The notes below the pieces were generated by a model that saw only the letters and a program-made list of their open reading frames with translations, had not been told where the DNA came from and made no database searches. A DNA stretch of 64,000 nucleotides from Pseudomicrostroma phylloplanum (taxonomy: Eukaryota > Basidiomycota > Exobasidiomycetes > Microstromatales). The DNA is taken from NCBI GenBank assembly GCA_039545275.1, contig BCHS01000005.1, forward strand, positions 949,459 to 1,013,458. Reading direction: 5' to 3'. The translations under genes were made by a program, and so were the position numbers. Positions 1 to 11,809 of the stretch are shown in pieces (positions within the stretch are counted from its first letter, which is position 1; the number at the start of each line of letters is the position of its first letter).

Positions 1-1808
1 GAGACACTGACTGATCAGATGGCTCCAAACAACTTGACACCTTTGCAGGGAGCGTGGAATCCCCGAGTTATCAGCCAGCCAGCCAGCCAGGTTAGCAGAC
101 TGGCTGTCTGCCTGGGTGAATCCAACCTCGGGGAGGGGGGGGAGGGGGCACCTCCGACGATGTCTTTCACGCACCATGCTAGGCCCTGTCTAGACACTCC
201 CCTGGCATGTCTCATCGAGTCCGGAAAGATGGACTTATTATGCCGACGGCATATTACCGGTGACTACGACGACGAAGAAGGAGACGGACGGCGTCGGACG
301 ACGATGGTTGCAGTCTCGTGGATGAGACCCGTGTCCCGCGAATTCCTTTCTCCGCGTAGAAGATTGTCTCTGTGTGTGCTGCGAGGCAGTGACACAGATG
401 GACAATTGTAAAGTTTGCTGACATCCCGAGATAAAGGCACGCGGCACGCCGCGGCATCGCATCGAAGGACTGGAGGGGTGGGGAGAGGGGAAGGGGGGAA
501 GAGGGACGAAGCCACTGAGGTGCGCGCCGGCAATTATGCGTGATCGAATCTCCGCCTGTGGCGCATCCAGAATGTCCTCAGCCTCTACACCGCACCGCCC
601 GCGGCAACGGATCACTCTTCCCGCTCCCCACGTCAGCAGAAACGGGAGAGATGATGCATCGCATTGCCTCACTGCAGGGACGAGAAGCGCTCAGGCAGCT
701 AGGCGTCAGCAATTTGAAGAATAAGCCGGAGGTACCGTACCAATTCCAAGCGCTGGTACCGATGCAGGAGCGCGCCATGGGACGTCTGGAGTCCAACTTT
801 ACCTTGGGCTGGGGTAGATGCACACCCTCAAATCGGTTGCAAGGCGGCTCGATACGGCGGGAGTGGATTTCGATTTGTAATGGGAGAGCTGACCACCCTT
901 TGCACCTCGCCGCCCGCCCTGCACGCCTGCCTCGTACCTCCGGTGGGGCCGAAATCAAGTCGATAAGACGCCTGAATGTAGGCGTCAGTCGTCGGCGTTG
1001 TCGTCGTCGTCGGCGTGAGCGCTTCCCTCGACTTCACCGGATGACGTACAGGTCGGGAATCTCGGTGACCACCCAAATGTCCCCGTACCTCGACTCTGTC
1101 GGCCGGGTGGACCTCGCAGAGGGATAGAGACAGAGGTCAGCTCCGTCGGAACCACGAGGTCCGAGGTCAGATACGATGCCGTAGACCATTTCCGATAGGA
1201 GTAAAAGCAACGAGAGACCACGGCCAGCAGGCTGAGGCGCAAAGAGTGGCGAGTAGACCTGTTCCGCCGGATGGCCAAAGGCACCGGATAAAGCGTCGCC
1301 AAAGAGGCTACAAGCAAAGAGAGCAAGAGCTAGTCGTGTCTCACCTCCGATCCAACGGCCGATCAGCGACGGCATCGCGGCAGCAGCGCCCTCCCTGTTC
1401 TCCCGCAAGGGGAAGTTAGTATTGACCGAGGCGGAGCTCCGAGGCGAGATCAGGGCCGACTCTCCACTCGGGAATGTCGAAAGACTATGGTTCGGAGTTG
1501 GACCAGCTTCGGATGTAAAGGTACGACCTCGGGCAGAAAGCGACCTAAGACATTCACTGACGCTCAAAGCCGACCTTCTGAACCTCGGTGTGTGTTGGTT
1601 GTGGGAATGTTCATTACAAGTTTTGATAGGTGGAAGAAACAAGAGACTCAGTCGCGCCGAGCACCTGATGCGGTGGACTGCTAGCTACAACACCTTTCCT
1701 GAACCAAGCGTATGGTGATTCGGCAACTCGTGCCCTTCGCAGGGCTCTAGACAAGTCCTGCTTCCTGACCCATACTGCTGGCGGCAATCGACCCACCGAC
1801 CATGCCTC
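1..1808. other. Left-edge stretch with no supported gene
   Basis: Open frames here are short, overlap on both strands and show no recognisable domain. A G-rich run lies near 131-148. I found no convincing spliced model, tRNA or repeat. A terminal piece of a gene cut by the window edge cannot be excluded. Confidence 0.5.
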
Positions 1809-3198
1809 TTAACGGTAGAGGTGGTCGGCAGCGAGGTTGGCAGCGTACTCCGACTCTGTCTTGTCACCATTGGCAAGCAGCTTCTCCTTGTTGTAGAGAA
1901 GCTCCTCACGCCACTCTGTGCTGTACTCTACGTTCTGCGTCTCGACGATGGCGTCGACAGGGCAGGCCTCCTGGCAGAATCCACAGTAGATGCACTTGGT
2001 CATGTCAATGTCTGTGAAAGGAGTGGCGAAGACAGATGGTGTCAGTATGAGTGCCAGGGATTGAGCGGCGGAGAGCTGGGTGGGGCAAAGCTATCGCCAC
2101 GTATCGCCGCATAGAGCAGCTCTTGCGCATATCGATACTCACCATACCTGGTAGTCCTCCTTGCTCCATCGTCACGAGGCTCAGACTCGATTGTGATGGC
2201 TTGGGCAGGGCAAATGGCCTCACAGAGCTTGCAGGCTAGTCGATAGAAGAAGGTCGTGCAAAGAAGCATATCTGTTTGTCAGCATCGTCGCGATGAGAGA
2301 TGCGGACCTCATTCCTCGTTAGACTCACCAATGCACCTCTCCTCTCCTGATGGGTATCTCCTCAAAGCATGCTCTCCACGGAAACGAGGAGACATGGGTC
2401 CCTTCTCGTGAGGGTACATGATCGTGTACGGCGGCCTGAAGAAGTTCTCGAGCACGATCCACATACCTGGGGTTGGGGGCGAAGGGGTGGCGTATCAGCA
2501 CAATGCACTGACGCTCGGAATTGAAGACACCGAGATCTCTGTTGCAGCCCCCTGACCACTTTGATATAGTTACTGCTCCCACCGGGCGCGCTGACTCTGC
2601 CTGTGGCGAAGCAGTGCCCGACACTTGGAGCACACCGATGCAGCTTTCCCATGGTTACGTGATTGTACCGTCCTCTGTTGGGCTGCTTTCCTCCATCATC
2701 TACTGCAACTTCGCCACTCCATTCGCACCGATATTCCTCCCCTTGTTCCGCACTGCAAACTTCAAACCACGACTGCTCACCTCTGAGAATCTCGGTAAAG
2801 AAGAAGAGCTGCCCAGCCTTATCCAGCGCGCTAGGTCCCTTTGAGTAATCAGGATAAGCCCCACTAGGTCCCTTGCTGGTGTCCACCTCATACTGCAGTC
2901 CTCCCTGGTAATCCAGCGTAGCCGCATCGTTAATAGGGATATCCTGCCCTTGCGTGGCTGGCACCTGCGTAGGTCCCGTCTGGGGGCGAGGTACCGATCC
3001 CGATCCAGATCCGGGGCCAGAGCTGACCGGCGTGGCGTACCGGAAGGCAGGAGTGGTGGAAAGGGCGCGCAGCATCTGACGTGGCGGAATAGGGAGTGCC
3101 ATGGTAGTGGCTGGGGAGGGACGAAGTAGGGAGGACGAGGCAAAGGTGGAGCGGGTGGCTAGGGTGCCCGTTCGCAGGGCGGAGCGAGCAAAGGCCAT
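1809..3198 (-). CDS. NADH:ubiquinone oxidoreductase 23 kDa (TYKY/NUO-I) subunit, mitochondrial complex I
   Basis: This iron-sulfur subunit of respiratory complex I passes electrons towards ubiquinone at the inner mitochondrial membrane. Four exons read on the minus strand: 3198-2781, 2466-2329, 2235-2143 and 2011-1809, giving 283 aa. All three introns have GT donors and AG acceptors, and the total length keeps frame. The first ~100 residues are rich in Arg/Ser/Thr and look like a mitochondrial presequence plus a linker. The body carries FTEILRGMW and [17 protein letters not shown]. Two ferredoxin-type 4Fe-4S motifs follow: [12 protein letters not shown] and [12 protein letters not shown]. All eight cluster cysteines are present. 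The protein is longer than the usual ~220-250 aa because of the N-terminal extension. The identification is secure; the exact start is less so. Confidence 0.93.
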
Positions 3199-3832
3199 TG
3201 TGCTGAAAAGGGTGCGGGTGCGAAGAGTTGAGATGACGAGGTGCTGCTGCTGTAGCTAAGACGACACTGATGTCTACCTCGAGGTAAGCACGGAGGGAGG
3301 GTGAGGTGGTCGAGGTGGTGATGATGAGAGACGGACGCGAGACGAGGGGAGAGGGGATTAGTATCCACCCGCCATGGGGAGACGTAGGCGGGATTTCCAA
3401 GCCAACGCTTCCCCCCCACCCAGCCACCGCGCGCAACGTCCGCCTGTGCGCCTGCCTCGCCTTCCGCCTTCCCCCCCGCCTCTGCGACGCCGCTTTTCTA
3501 ATCAGCCTCGCTACGCCTTGGCCGCTCTCACACACACGCGGGTGGGGTCATCAGGTCACACACACATCGACAGACACACGCGCTTGATGGTCTGACATCG
3601 TCTGCGATCAAACTCGCACAGCGTATGATTGACCCGAGATGAGTGAAAAAGCCAAGAGTGATTACATGGTGAAGGCGTGATTGACTTGGGACAAACGAGC
3701 GTGGAACAGGGCCGGGGGGAGTGGTGTAGTCTTGTTTTGTACATGTCGACCAAGGCCGACGAGAGTCGTCTATCATTGGGAGGCACCGCGCCCACATCAT
3801 ACGCATCATTCTTTTCCCTGCTTTCCTTGAGT
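3199..3832. other. Intergenic region upstream of the NUO-I gene
   Basis: This holds the presumed promoter of the complex I subunit gene and the 3' flank of the helicase gene. It has pyrimidine-rich and CACACA-rich patches (for example around 3528-3580). No gene was recognised. Confidence 0.5.
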
Positions 3833-6391
3833 CTACCATGGCTCGGCGCCCACTTCTCTCCTTGATGCAAAGCCACCGCCGCCGCTATAGCCTCCCCTAC
3901 CCCTAGAAGAGGCGCTTCCGCGAGGGTTTTCCCTTCCAGAACCAAAGCCAGGTCTGAGGCCGCTGTTCCTCGAGCCACCAAATCCGCCCCTCGAGCTTCC
4001 ACTTCCACGATCACCAAATCTCGAGCTTTCTCCACCATCTCGGTCGCCAAATCTTGCTGGACCACTCCTGCTGCGATCACTGAAGCCGCCGCCGCCTCTG
4101 CCTCGATCACTGAAGCCACCTCCGCCCCTGGCTCGGTCGCCGAAACCACCGCGAGATCCACCTCGGGCTCCACCACGGGCTGCACCGCCGCGACCGCCGC
4201 GTGCCAAGCCGAACATTTCTGCAATCCTGGTAGGTAGGTGGACATCTTCGTCGCCGAGACCCAGGGAGCCCTTTGCCCACTCGCTCAGCCCGTGGGCGAC
4301 GTCGGCCTTGTCTACCCTGAAGCTCTGGAATTGGTTGACGTAGAAGCCAATCATGCTGAGGTAGACGCCACGGAGAGCGCTGACCTCGTTGTGGTCCTCA
4401 GCTTTCATCATTGCAGGTGCAATCCTCTCTGAGATCTCAGACAGGATGTGTGAGTGAAGGGGCGCCTCATCGGCACTGGTCAGGAAATTTGTCTGCGACG
4501 ACTCGTCTTGTGCCTTGTCTTCCCAGAGCTGAGCCAGGTCCTTCTTGAAGTCATCGTGGGCCACGGGCTTGATAGGGAACTCCTTGCCCTCGAAGCGAGG
4601 CCAGCCGTCCTCCCAGTCCTTCAGAAGGATGAGGTCTGCCCTGCCCTCCTTTCCTGCTCGACCGGTCCTACCAATGCGGTGAATGTAGGTGTCCCGAGTC
4701 TTTGCAGCACCGAGCTGGATGACTCTTGTCACATCAGGGTAGTCGACACCTCGAGCAGAGACGTCTGTGGTGACCAACACGGAAGCACTTCTGGTCTGTC
4801 TGAAGATATCAGAAACTCGGCTTCTTTGCCGCTGCTCCAATTGAGCGTGAATCTCAAGTCCTTGGAAGGTCGAGGATGTAGAGGGAGCACTGGAGGATCT
4901 GGGTCTCCGGCCGTCTTTCCGCGCGGCAAGAGTACGTGTAGATGGAGGCTTGTCAAATGTTGAGCAAGGGAATGCCTTTACCACCACAGGGTCCTTGAGC
5001 ATACGTGCTACTAGCTGAGTGTGCTTAGTGGTGTTGCAGAACACAATCACCTTCGACTTGCTACCGTGGATGAGCTGATCTTGAGCGATCAGCTGCAGTA
5101 ACCTGGACATGTGCTCCTGCGGAGACACAACATGACCGTATTGCGGGATCCTCTCGTGGACCTGCACTTCTCCCTCGGGTACGCAGTCGATCATCTTGTA
5201 GCTCCGGTCTAGCGTTTGAGCGGCAACGCGCTGGATGTCGCGAGATACGGTAGCCGAGAAGAAGAAGTTGCGTCGCTGGTCCTTTTGCGGCAGGAAATCT
5301 TGCAGCTTCTCGAGCTCGCTCTGGAAGCCCATTTCGAGGAGAGTATCGGCTTCATCCAGAATGAACGTCTCGGCACAGCTGATAGCCGTCCGGAGCGCGG
5401 CAGAGTCGTTGAGGATGTCATTGATCCTGCCCGGTGTAGCCACGATGATGTCCTTCGACCGAGCGTGAAGCTCAGACATCTGCACGCGCTTCGAATCTCC
5501 ACCCACGAGCAGGTGAACATTGATGCCACGATGAGCAGAGGCGAGTTTCTCGGCCTCACGAGCAATCTGAGCGGCAAGCTCACGCGTGGGACTGAGGATG
5601 ACAGTACCGACAGTTTGGTTCTGGAACACTCTGCTCGCAAAGCGTCTGCGCTCGGCCTTGTCCATTCGCGAAAAGTCCGGGTCACCTCCCTTTTCGGCCA
5701 GACCGCTGAAGACCTTGAGCACCGATCGAGAGAAGAATCCGTTCTCTGCTGCTTCGATGGCTTTCACTCTCGTCTCCAAGGCAGGCACGAGAAAGGCGAG
5801 CGTCTTTCCGGTACCAGTCTTTGCCTTGACGAGAAGGTCAGTCGGGCTCTTTTCGGCCGACTGCCTGTACTGCTCTGCTACCTCTTCAGACACACCATCG
5901 CGCTCACCAACGTTCACCGACGGGTGGAACGCTGATCCTCTGACAGGAGTGACGACGTCTGAGAGCTGTCTGAGGACAGCAGCCTGCACGTCTGACATGC
6001 TGTCGTAGTTGAAAGGGCTGCCAGTCAAGGCTTGATACGTCTTTGGATGCAGAACATTCTTGAGCGAGGAGAACTTGGCACTTTGATCGTCTCTTGCTGG
6101 GGCGGCTTCGTCCTCTTCTTGGAGCTCTTCGGGATCCCTGGCGGGAAGTCTTGAGTGGGAAAGGGAGGAGGAGAACGATCGGGAAATATCACGACTGGTG
6201 CTGGACGAAGTCAGAGCCGATCTTTGTGGGAAGATGCGCGAGATGGAGGCAGATCCAGAGGATTGGGAAAGGGAGCGTAGGGGGAGCAATTGCGACGAGC
6301 TCGCAGAGAGCGGTGTCGAAGTGCCTGGTGCTCGCAGTGCCAAGCGAAGCGCCCGTGTACTGCTTCGCAGCATCGACTGAGCAGCGATCAT
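3833..6391 (-). CDS. Mitochondrial DEAD-box ATP-dependent RNA helicase (MSS116-like)
   Basis: A single-exon gene encodes 852 aa from the first ATG at 6391. The start MIAAQSMLRSSTRALRLALR is basic and Ser/Arg-rich, as in a mitochondrial presequence. All core helicase motifs are visible: motif I AKTGTGKT (near residue 190), SPTREL, TPGRI, DEAD in ILDEADTLLE, SAT, the motif V region TTDVSARGVDYPDVTRV, and motif VI HRIGRTGRAG. The spacing and the QRQRSRVSDIF segment fit the MSS116/CYT-19 group, which unwinds RNA during mitochondrial intron splicing and translation. The last ~110 residues are a Gly/Arg/Ser-rich RGG-type tail, a probable RNA-binding region. A low-complexity insertion sits between helicase motifs IV and V. 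The gene is divergent from the Wss1-like gene, with ~570 bp between the starts. Confidence 0.92.
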   Translation of the reverse strand: MIAAQSMLRSSTRALRLALRAPGTSTPLSASSSQLLPLRSLSQSSGSASISRIFPQRSALTSSSTSRDISRSFSSSLSHSRLPARDPEELQEEDEAAPARDDQSAKFSSLKNVLHPKTYQALTGSPFNYDSMSDVQAAVLRQLSDVVTPVRGSAFHPSVNVGERDGVSEEVAEQYRQSAEKSPTDLLVKAKTGTGKTLAFLVPALETRVKAIEAAENGFFSRSVLKVFSGLAEKGGDPDFSRMDKAERRRFASRVFQNQTVGTVILSPTRELAAQIAREAEKLASAHRGINVHLLVGGDSKRVQMSELHARSKDIIVATPGRINDILNDSAALRTAISCAETFILDEADTLLEMGFQSELEKLQDFLPQKDQRRNFFFSATVSRDIQRVAAQTLDRSYKMIDCVPEGEVQVHERIPQYGHVVSPQEHMSRLLQLIAQDQLIHGSKSKVIVFCNTTKHTQLVARMLKDPVVVKAFPCSTFDKPPSTRTLAARKDGRRPRSSSAPSTSSTFQGLEIHAQLEQRQRSRVSDIFRQTRSASVLVTTDVSARGVDYPDVTRVIQLGAAKTRDTYIHRIGRTGRAGKEGRADLILLKDWEDGWPRFEGKEFPIKPVAHDDFKKDLAQLWEDKAQDESSQTNFLTSADEAPLHSHILSEISERIAPAMMKAEDHNEVSALRGVYLSMIGFYVNQFQSFRVDKADVAHGLSEWAKGSLGLGDEDVHLPTRIAEMFGLARGGRGGAARGGARGGSRGGFGDRARGGGGFSDRGRGGGGFSDRSRSGPARFGDRDGGESSRFGDRGSGSSRGGFGGSRNSGLRPGFGSGRENPRGSASSRGRGGYSGGGGFASRREVGAEPW

Positions 6392-6961
6392 GATGAGATG
6401 CAAAGGCGTCCGAGATGGAGGAGGAGGAGGAGGAGGCGGGTATCAAGGGTGGCGGAGGAGAGGATCGTGAAGCCCACACAGGGGCGAGGCAAGGAGGGAA
6501 GGAGGATGAAGCAAGGCTTCGCGTGTGACCGAGGGGAGTGTCTACTCTGCTCCAATGTCTTTGTAGGCCGCTGCTAGTATTGTATAGATGGTATGAAGTG
6601 GTATGAGAAGGGACCCTCCTTGGCTCAGGCTGACGGCATATCCGCTCCAGGAAGATTTCCAGCCTCGCCCAAAAAGATGGAGGGCGGAGTTACAGTGCTT
6701 ACGTAATGATCAACGGAAAGGGAGATTGAGCGTGCATTGCGTGCATCATCGTCATTATTGAGATGCCTCCATCGTCTGACGCTTACAATCAACCCAAGTA
6801 GACCAAACGCTCCGTGCCTTGAAGACAACCAGCAAGCGCATACATGGCTGTAGTCAAAGTGCTCATGTGACACGACCGATCGGTGCTCAGCTAGCAGCCG
6901 AAGGGGTGGCGCATCAGAGTACCGTAATTTCTGGGGTCCAGCTGCTCAGTGCTGCATCACA
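6392..6961. promoter_or_regulatory. Divergent intergenic region between helicase and Wss1-like genes
   Basis: The two start codons face away from each other across 570 bp, so both promoters must lie here. I see no clear TATA box and no gene. Confidence 0.5.
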
Positions 6962-8674
6962 ATGCCAGTCCACGGCAGCTCGTTGCCCGGGAAGGGTCGT
7001 TATGTACCCAAAGCGCCTCAGGCCGATTATTCTGAACCTACAGACTCATCCCTGGCCACCTCTTCGCGAGGCCGCTTCTCCGCCAAGACTGATCTCAAGC
7101 TAAAAAATGGAGCCAGGATAGCCCGTTACCAGGTCCTGCAGGGCCACGGAAGCGAGGAGAGAGCAATGGAGATCCTCAGGGAGGTCGGCCGAGAGGTTCG
7201 GGGTGTCATGCGAGGCAGAGGCTGGTTCTGCCCACTCCTCGTCGAGTTCAATGGTGCCCCCGGAGCTAGGTCGGGCCATCGGCAACTGCTCGGAATGAAC
7301 ATGAATGCAGGGCAGAAGATCTTCCTCCGTCTGCGCGAGCTCTCTAGCACAGACGTCACAAAGCCCATCGACTCTTTCCTCCCTCTCGAGGAGATCATCT
7401 CGACGATGCTCCACGAGCTCACACACAACGTTCGTGGGCCTCACGATGAGATTTTCCAGCGTACCCTCGACGAGCTGCACGAGGAGTACTTTGAGAGCAA
7501 GCGACAGCGCGCAAGGAACGGAGGCAGGCTAGATGGCGAGGCCTTTGATACGCCTGGGACTCGCCTTGGTGGCTGGGCCGGGAGCGGGATGGGGGACGAC
7601 CCGCTCATTCGACATGTAGGGAAAAAGGCGGCTGAACAGGCCGAGAAGAGACGGGCTGCCCAAATTCTCATGTCTGGAGGGCACGGAGGTGTGAGGCTGG
7701 GCGGGACAGCTTCGAATACGCAGTCTCCCAGTGAAGAAGCGGTAGCAGCTGCCAGCCGGAGACTGAAGACGGAGCAGCAGTGCCCTTCCACTGCTGCCGA
7801 GCAGGAAGGGGCTGTAAGGTGGCACGAGGAGGAAGAGCTCAGGCATGGCATCAAGGTGAATAACAGCGCTCACATGTCTCGAAGAAGTATCGAAGGCAGC
7901 TGACCTCACCTCCGCTCCTTCCCGCTCTTGCAGGTCATTACCATCCTCGACGACGATGACGATGATGGAGGCTCCGGCGAGACCGAGCGGGGTCAATCCA
8001 TCGGCCCGCAAGCTGCACCCTCGATCAGGCAAAGCGAGCAAACACTGCAGCCTCTGCCGACCAGGATTATTGGCAGTAGCAGTGCTACCACCAGCAAGCC
8101 AGACGGCAAGATCAGCTCGTCCCTCGTCGGCCCTGTCATCGACACGAGCCGCCCTATGGCGGAGCCCATCGCAATCGACTCTTCCGACGACGAGGGCCCG
8201 CAGGTCATAGATGATGACGACAGCTTCGAAGAGGTACGAGCCGTGATCAAGAAGAAGCCCCGTCTCGCTGCCAGCTCGTCCAAGAGTGGCACTGTTCCGC
8301 CAGGAGCGCGACAGAATCCTGTCAAGTCAACGCCAAGGGCAGACGCTTCTTCTTCTTCTTTGAAACAGCAGCAGCAGCAGCAGCAGCAGCAAAGAACAGG
8401 CCCACTAGCACGCGAATCCATCGCGGCAAAAGTCGCCCTGGAGACCTATCGAGCTATGCAAGCGCGGCGCGCTCAGGAACGTCAGGGGCAGGGGGGTGTA
8501 GCCAGTCGTACTCGGCCCCAGGCTGATTCTACACGCAGAGAGGCAGAGACCGAGACCGATCTGTCTAGTGCCCCGCTAACCAGCTGGACGTGCCAGACGT
8601 GCACCCTCTGCAATACTGCGAGCGAGCAGCTCTGCGTCGCTTGTGCCTCTCCGCGACCTGGACTTCGGCTGTGA
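6962..8674 (+). CDS. Wss1/SPRTN-type WLM-domain metalloprotease for DNA-protein crosslinks
   Basis: Two exons (6962-7855, 7934-8674) give 544 aa; the 78-bp intron starts GTGAAT and ends TTGCAG. The WLM zinc-protease motif is at about residues 151-161, HELTHNVRGPHD, with both metal histidines, the catalytic Glu and the family GPHD extension. In yeast, Wss1 cleaves proteins crosslinked to DNA and works with SUMO and Cdc48. The second exon begins VITILDDDDDD and later has IAIDSSDDE and VIDDDD. These hydrophobic-acidic stretches look like SUMO-interaction motifs. A run of nine Gln follows (~8367-8391). The C-terminus is a RanBP2/NZF-type zinc finger, WTCQTCTLCN with the later pair CVAC. The domain order matches fungal Wss1. 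It is convergent with the sterol acyltransferase gene. Confidence 0.92.
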
Positions 8675-9076
8675 CTGGGGCGGAATACAGGCGAGGAACG
8701 ATGAGCGATGAGGGTTTCGTGACCTTTTCGCGATTGAGTCCTGTCACGTAGATTGCAACCCCCCTGTCGTAATGCGATCGAGGTGGAGCGAACGAGCGAA
8801 TTAACTATACCAGTGGTGAATCGACTGATTGATTGATTGATTGATTGATTGTTTGATTGACTGCAGCGAGCAAGCGAGCGAGGGATGTAAGATACGTATA
8901 CGCAGTAGAGGGTCCAGGTATGGTAGTGGTGGTGGTATGATGAAGGGGGATCACAGATACTGGGAACGAAGCTACTCTGACGCTGGTGAAAATCCAGACG
9001 AAGTGGTGAGAAGAGGAGAGTCGCGTGTGTCTGCAATGTGCTCCCTCTGCTAATCCATTATTATCACCGAGAGTTT
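8675..9076. other. Convergent intergenic region
   Basis: This holds the 3' flanks of the Wss1-like and sterol acyltransferase genes. It contains a short GATT microsatellite and nothing else recognisable. Confidence 0.6.
8824..8859. repeat. ATTG/GATT tetranucleotide microsatellite
   Basis: Six or more GATT units run head to tail, with one imperfect GTTT unit near the end, between two convergent genes. Confidence 0.85.
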
Positions 9077-11809
9077 TCAATAGATGAGGTAGCTGCGAGG
9101 ACGAGGAGTTGTGAGGGCAAAGAACAGACAGACGGTCAGCACGCTTGTTCCGATTTGCTGGGCGCATACAGGCGAGAAGAGAGTCAAGCGAAGGTCGAGG
9201 GCTGTACTCACGCAATATTGAGGAGCGGGAAGCCGCACATGAGTCCTGCCCAGAAGATGAGGTTGCCGAGAGCTGGAGTGCAGTACGAAAAAGCGATCGA
9301 GGTCAGTCAGTCAGTCACCTGCGACTATCCACCATCCACCACGCCCGCACACCTTTCCCTCTTTACCGCACCCGCGGTACTCACTTTCGTTATTCCGGAT
9401 GAAAGGCACCTTGCTGAGCAAAATCAATGGCATCTGTGCCATCTGCGCCCCAAACAGGTACCCCCTAATCTTGCCACTGACAATCGCCATGACCACCTCG
9501 TGCAGAAAAGCGCTGAGCAAAAACGTCACAAACATCGCCGCTCCTTTACTGATCCCCCAGCTAGCGATACTCGACGCATACACGTGCTTGAGCAAAAAGG
9601 AGTGCACTGGCTTGTTCCACTTGCGAGAGAAGACGTCCATGCTCGTTGCGTTCCACCAGTCCTGATAGAATTCTCGATCGGCAAAGCGGGTGAGCTCGGC
9701 GAAGCCGTTGCAGACGCATTCGAACATGATGTAGAAGATGAGGAGGTAGTTGATCATCATGGGAAGGGCGAGCTTTAGCATCGTCTCGATGATGGGCGTG
9801 TCTGGTTGGGGAGAGTGCGGGATGATAAAGTGCTCGGTGATGACGTAGATGACGAAGAAGGTGCCAAAGGTCGCAAGCGTCTTCTCGAGGAGGTACAGAG
9901 GTCGTACCCTGTGACGGTGACGACGCACGCAGCAGACGGAGACGTTGGTCAGTCGTTCAGAGTCCTAGCGATCACACGAGTCCTCCCTTCACCTACTCAC
10001 GATTTGGTCCTCGGGTACTCGAGTTCATACACCAGCGTCGGCACGAGCAAGTAGTCCCAAAAGTTGCCATAGGTGACATTGTCCGGCCAGCAGACCCTGC
10101 TCTCCTTACCCACCGCCCTGAACTCGGCAGCGCCGTCTGCATGTCGAGGGTCGACGGACATGAGCTCTTCTCTTAGCCCTTCGATGTCCCTCGCGAGGGA
10201 GGAGATGACCGAGTCGGAGTGAGTGGCGAGGGGATGCGGATCTCTCACCACTTCTGAGGTCGAGTCGTGCTGGTCCGCATTGCCGCTGTTGCCACTGCCG
10301 CCGTTGCTGTTGCTGTTGTTGTTGAGGTCAGCAGCTGCCTGAGCAGCAGTAGGGGGCACGATCTTTTCGCTCAAGGCAGACTTGCCACTGCCGCTGCCGC
10401 TGCCGGATTCGTTCTTGTGCCGAACAATGGTCCCACTGAAGGCATGATGCCTGTATGCCTTCATTCCACGCTGGTTCTCCAGCAGAGTCCAAGGAGGTAC
10501 GCCTTCAGACTGGTCCTTGTGCAGCGGGCGACTCTCTTCCACTGTATCTGCGGCGTCTCTGGCAGTTTTGATAGCCTTCTCCCACGACCTGTCCAGCGCC
10601 TGCTGCTGCTGAGCTCGAGCCTCCTCCGGTGAGCTGACATCTTCTTCGACCGAGGGAGGAGTCGGCGAGCTGTCTCGTTCCACCTCGAGGACGCGCTCCT
10701 CGAGCTGCTGCTCGGTCCGGTGAAGGCGGGCGCTAGCTTGGGACATTGCGCCATTGACGGCGAGGTAGCTGTGCATCTTCATCATCATGGAGAGGGTGTG
10801 CAGGACAAAGAAGCCGGACTGGACCCAGGGCCACTCTCTACGACGAAGAAGGGGAGGACGATGAGGAGAGCTTATCAGCGTACGACCTTCTTCTTCACTT
10901 GGCAAAGGTCTCTCCCATCCCTTGACCCACCTGTAGCGAGCCCACTTGATCACTCCGCCCAGGATCGCCCCCTGCCAAGCATGCTGAATCACAACTCCCG
11001 TAGGCCAATACCTCATCCACCCCCTCTTGAGCGCCTTTGCATACGGCACGCATAGAAACAAGCTCCCCACAAGAAGTCCATCACTTAGCGCTAGCACTCC
11101 GGCGTCTTGAGAGAAGAGGGTGGCAAAGGTGAGGGAGATGACTTTGCCTGTGCTGGTGAAGGAGGTGTAGAAGGTGTTGAGCATGAGGATGCCCATGCCG
11201 ATCCAGAAGAGGGTGTAGAAGCCTCGGAACCTGCATAGAGAGGCAAGAGGGCGGAAAAGGTGGTGAGATCGAGTTTAGTGAGGCCTGTCTCGCATTGGAC
11301 TCGCTCGGAGATCCGCAGCTCCGCACTCACGGATCCTTCCCCGTATCCCGATTAAAGCTGTCAAACCTGCTATTCCTCGGCTTAAAGCTAACCAGCGCCC
11401 TAATCTTCTTACCCTTTCTCTTGGAGCTAGGCGACTGTTGTGGCTTCAAGTGCACTCCACCATCCTTGTCGATCTGGTGTTCCATTCCCCTCGCGCCCAA
11501 ATGGGTGACAGTGGTCGTCTTTGTCTCTCTCCTCCTTCCATCCTCCGCGTCTCCTTCTCCCTCGGTAAGAGCACGATCAAGCGCCTGACCCAACTCATCC
11601 CCACGGGTTCCCTTTTCTCTACGTTGGAACTGAGTGGTAACGGTAGAGGTTGCGATGAGCTCCCCGCCCGAGTCGGACCCGGGAGTGTCCATGCCGGAGC
11701 TGTTGGGGTTGCTGTAGTCGTGGTCTTGCATTGCGAGGGGAATGCCGGAGATGCTGCGTGGGCGGCTAGAAGAGGGAGAAGAGGAAGAAGTGGACGGTTG
11801 GGATGCCAT
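9077..11809 (-). CDS. Sterol O-acyltransferase (ARE1/ARE2 family, MBOAT)
   Basis: This ER multi-pass enzyme esterifies sterols with acyl-CoA for storage in lipid droplets. The inferred exons are 11809-11331, 11230-10931, 10837-10001, 9908-9385, 9272-9212 and 9092-9077, giving 738 aa. Family landmarks are FKPRNSRFD, DPFRGFYTLFWIG, NVTYGNFWDYLLVPTL, the ARE signature FYQDWWNA, and the MBOAT histidine in LSAFLHEVVM. The protein ends GNLIFWAGLMCGFPLL then NIAYLIY. A Ser/Gln/Asn-rich segment (~10150-10750) interrupts the membrane core before NVTYG. The 93-bp intron at 10838-10930 is a multiple of three and has no stop, but removing it joins WARYR to EWPWVQ as in homologues. The final exon is only 16 nt. 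A longer start at 11908 is possible but the Ser-rich MASQPST start looks better. Confidence 0.88.

Noticed and set aside
540..1127. 195-codon plus-strand open frame
   Set aside because: Low-complexity Arg-rich end and no recognisable motif; probably chance.
1034..1642. 202-codon open frame on the minus strand near the left edge
   Set aside because: No domain, overlaps other frames of similar length, and composition looks noncoding.
6392..6403. Four extra N-terminal codons of the DEAD-box helicase
   Set aside because: The upstream codon is TTG; the first ATG is at 6391.
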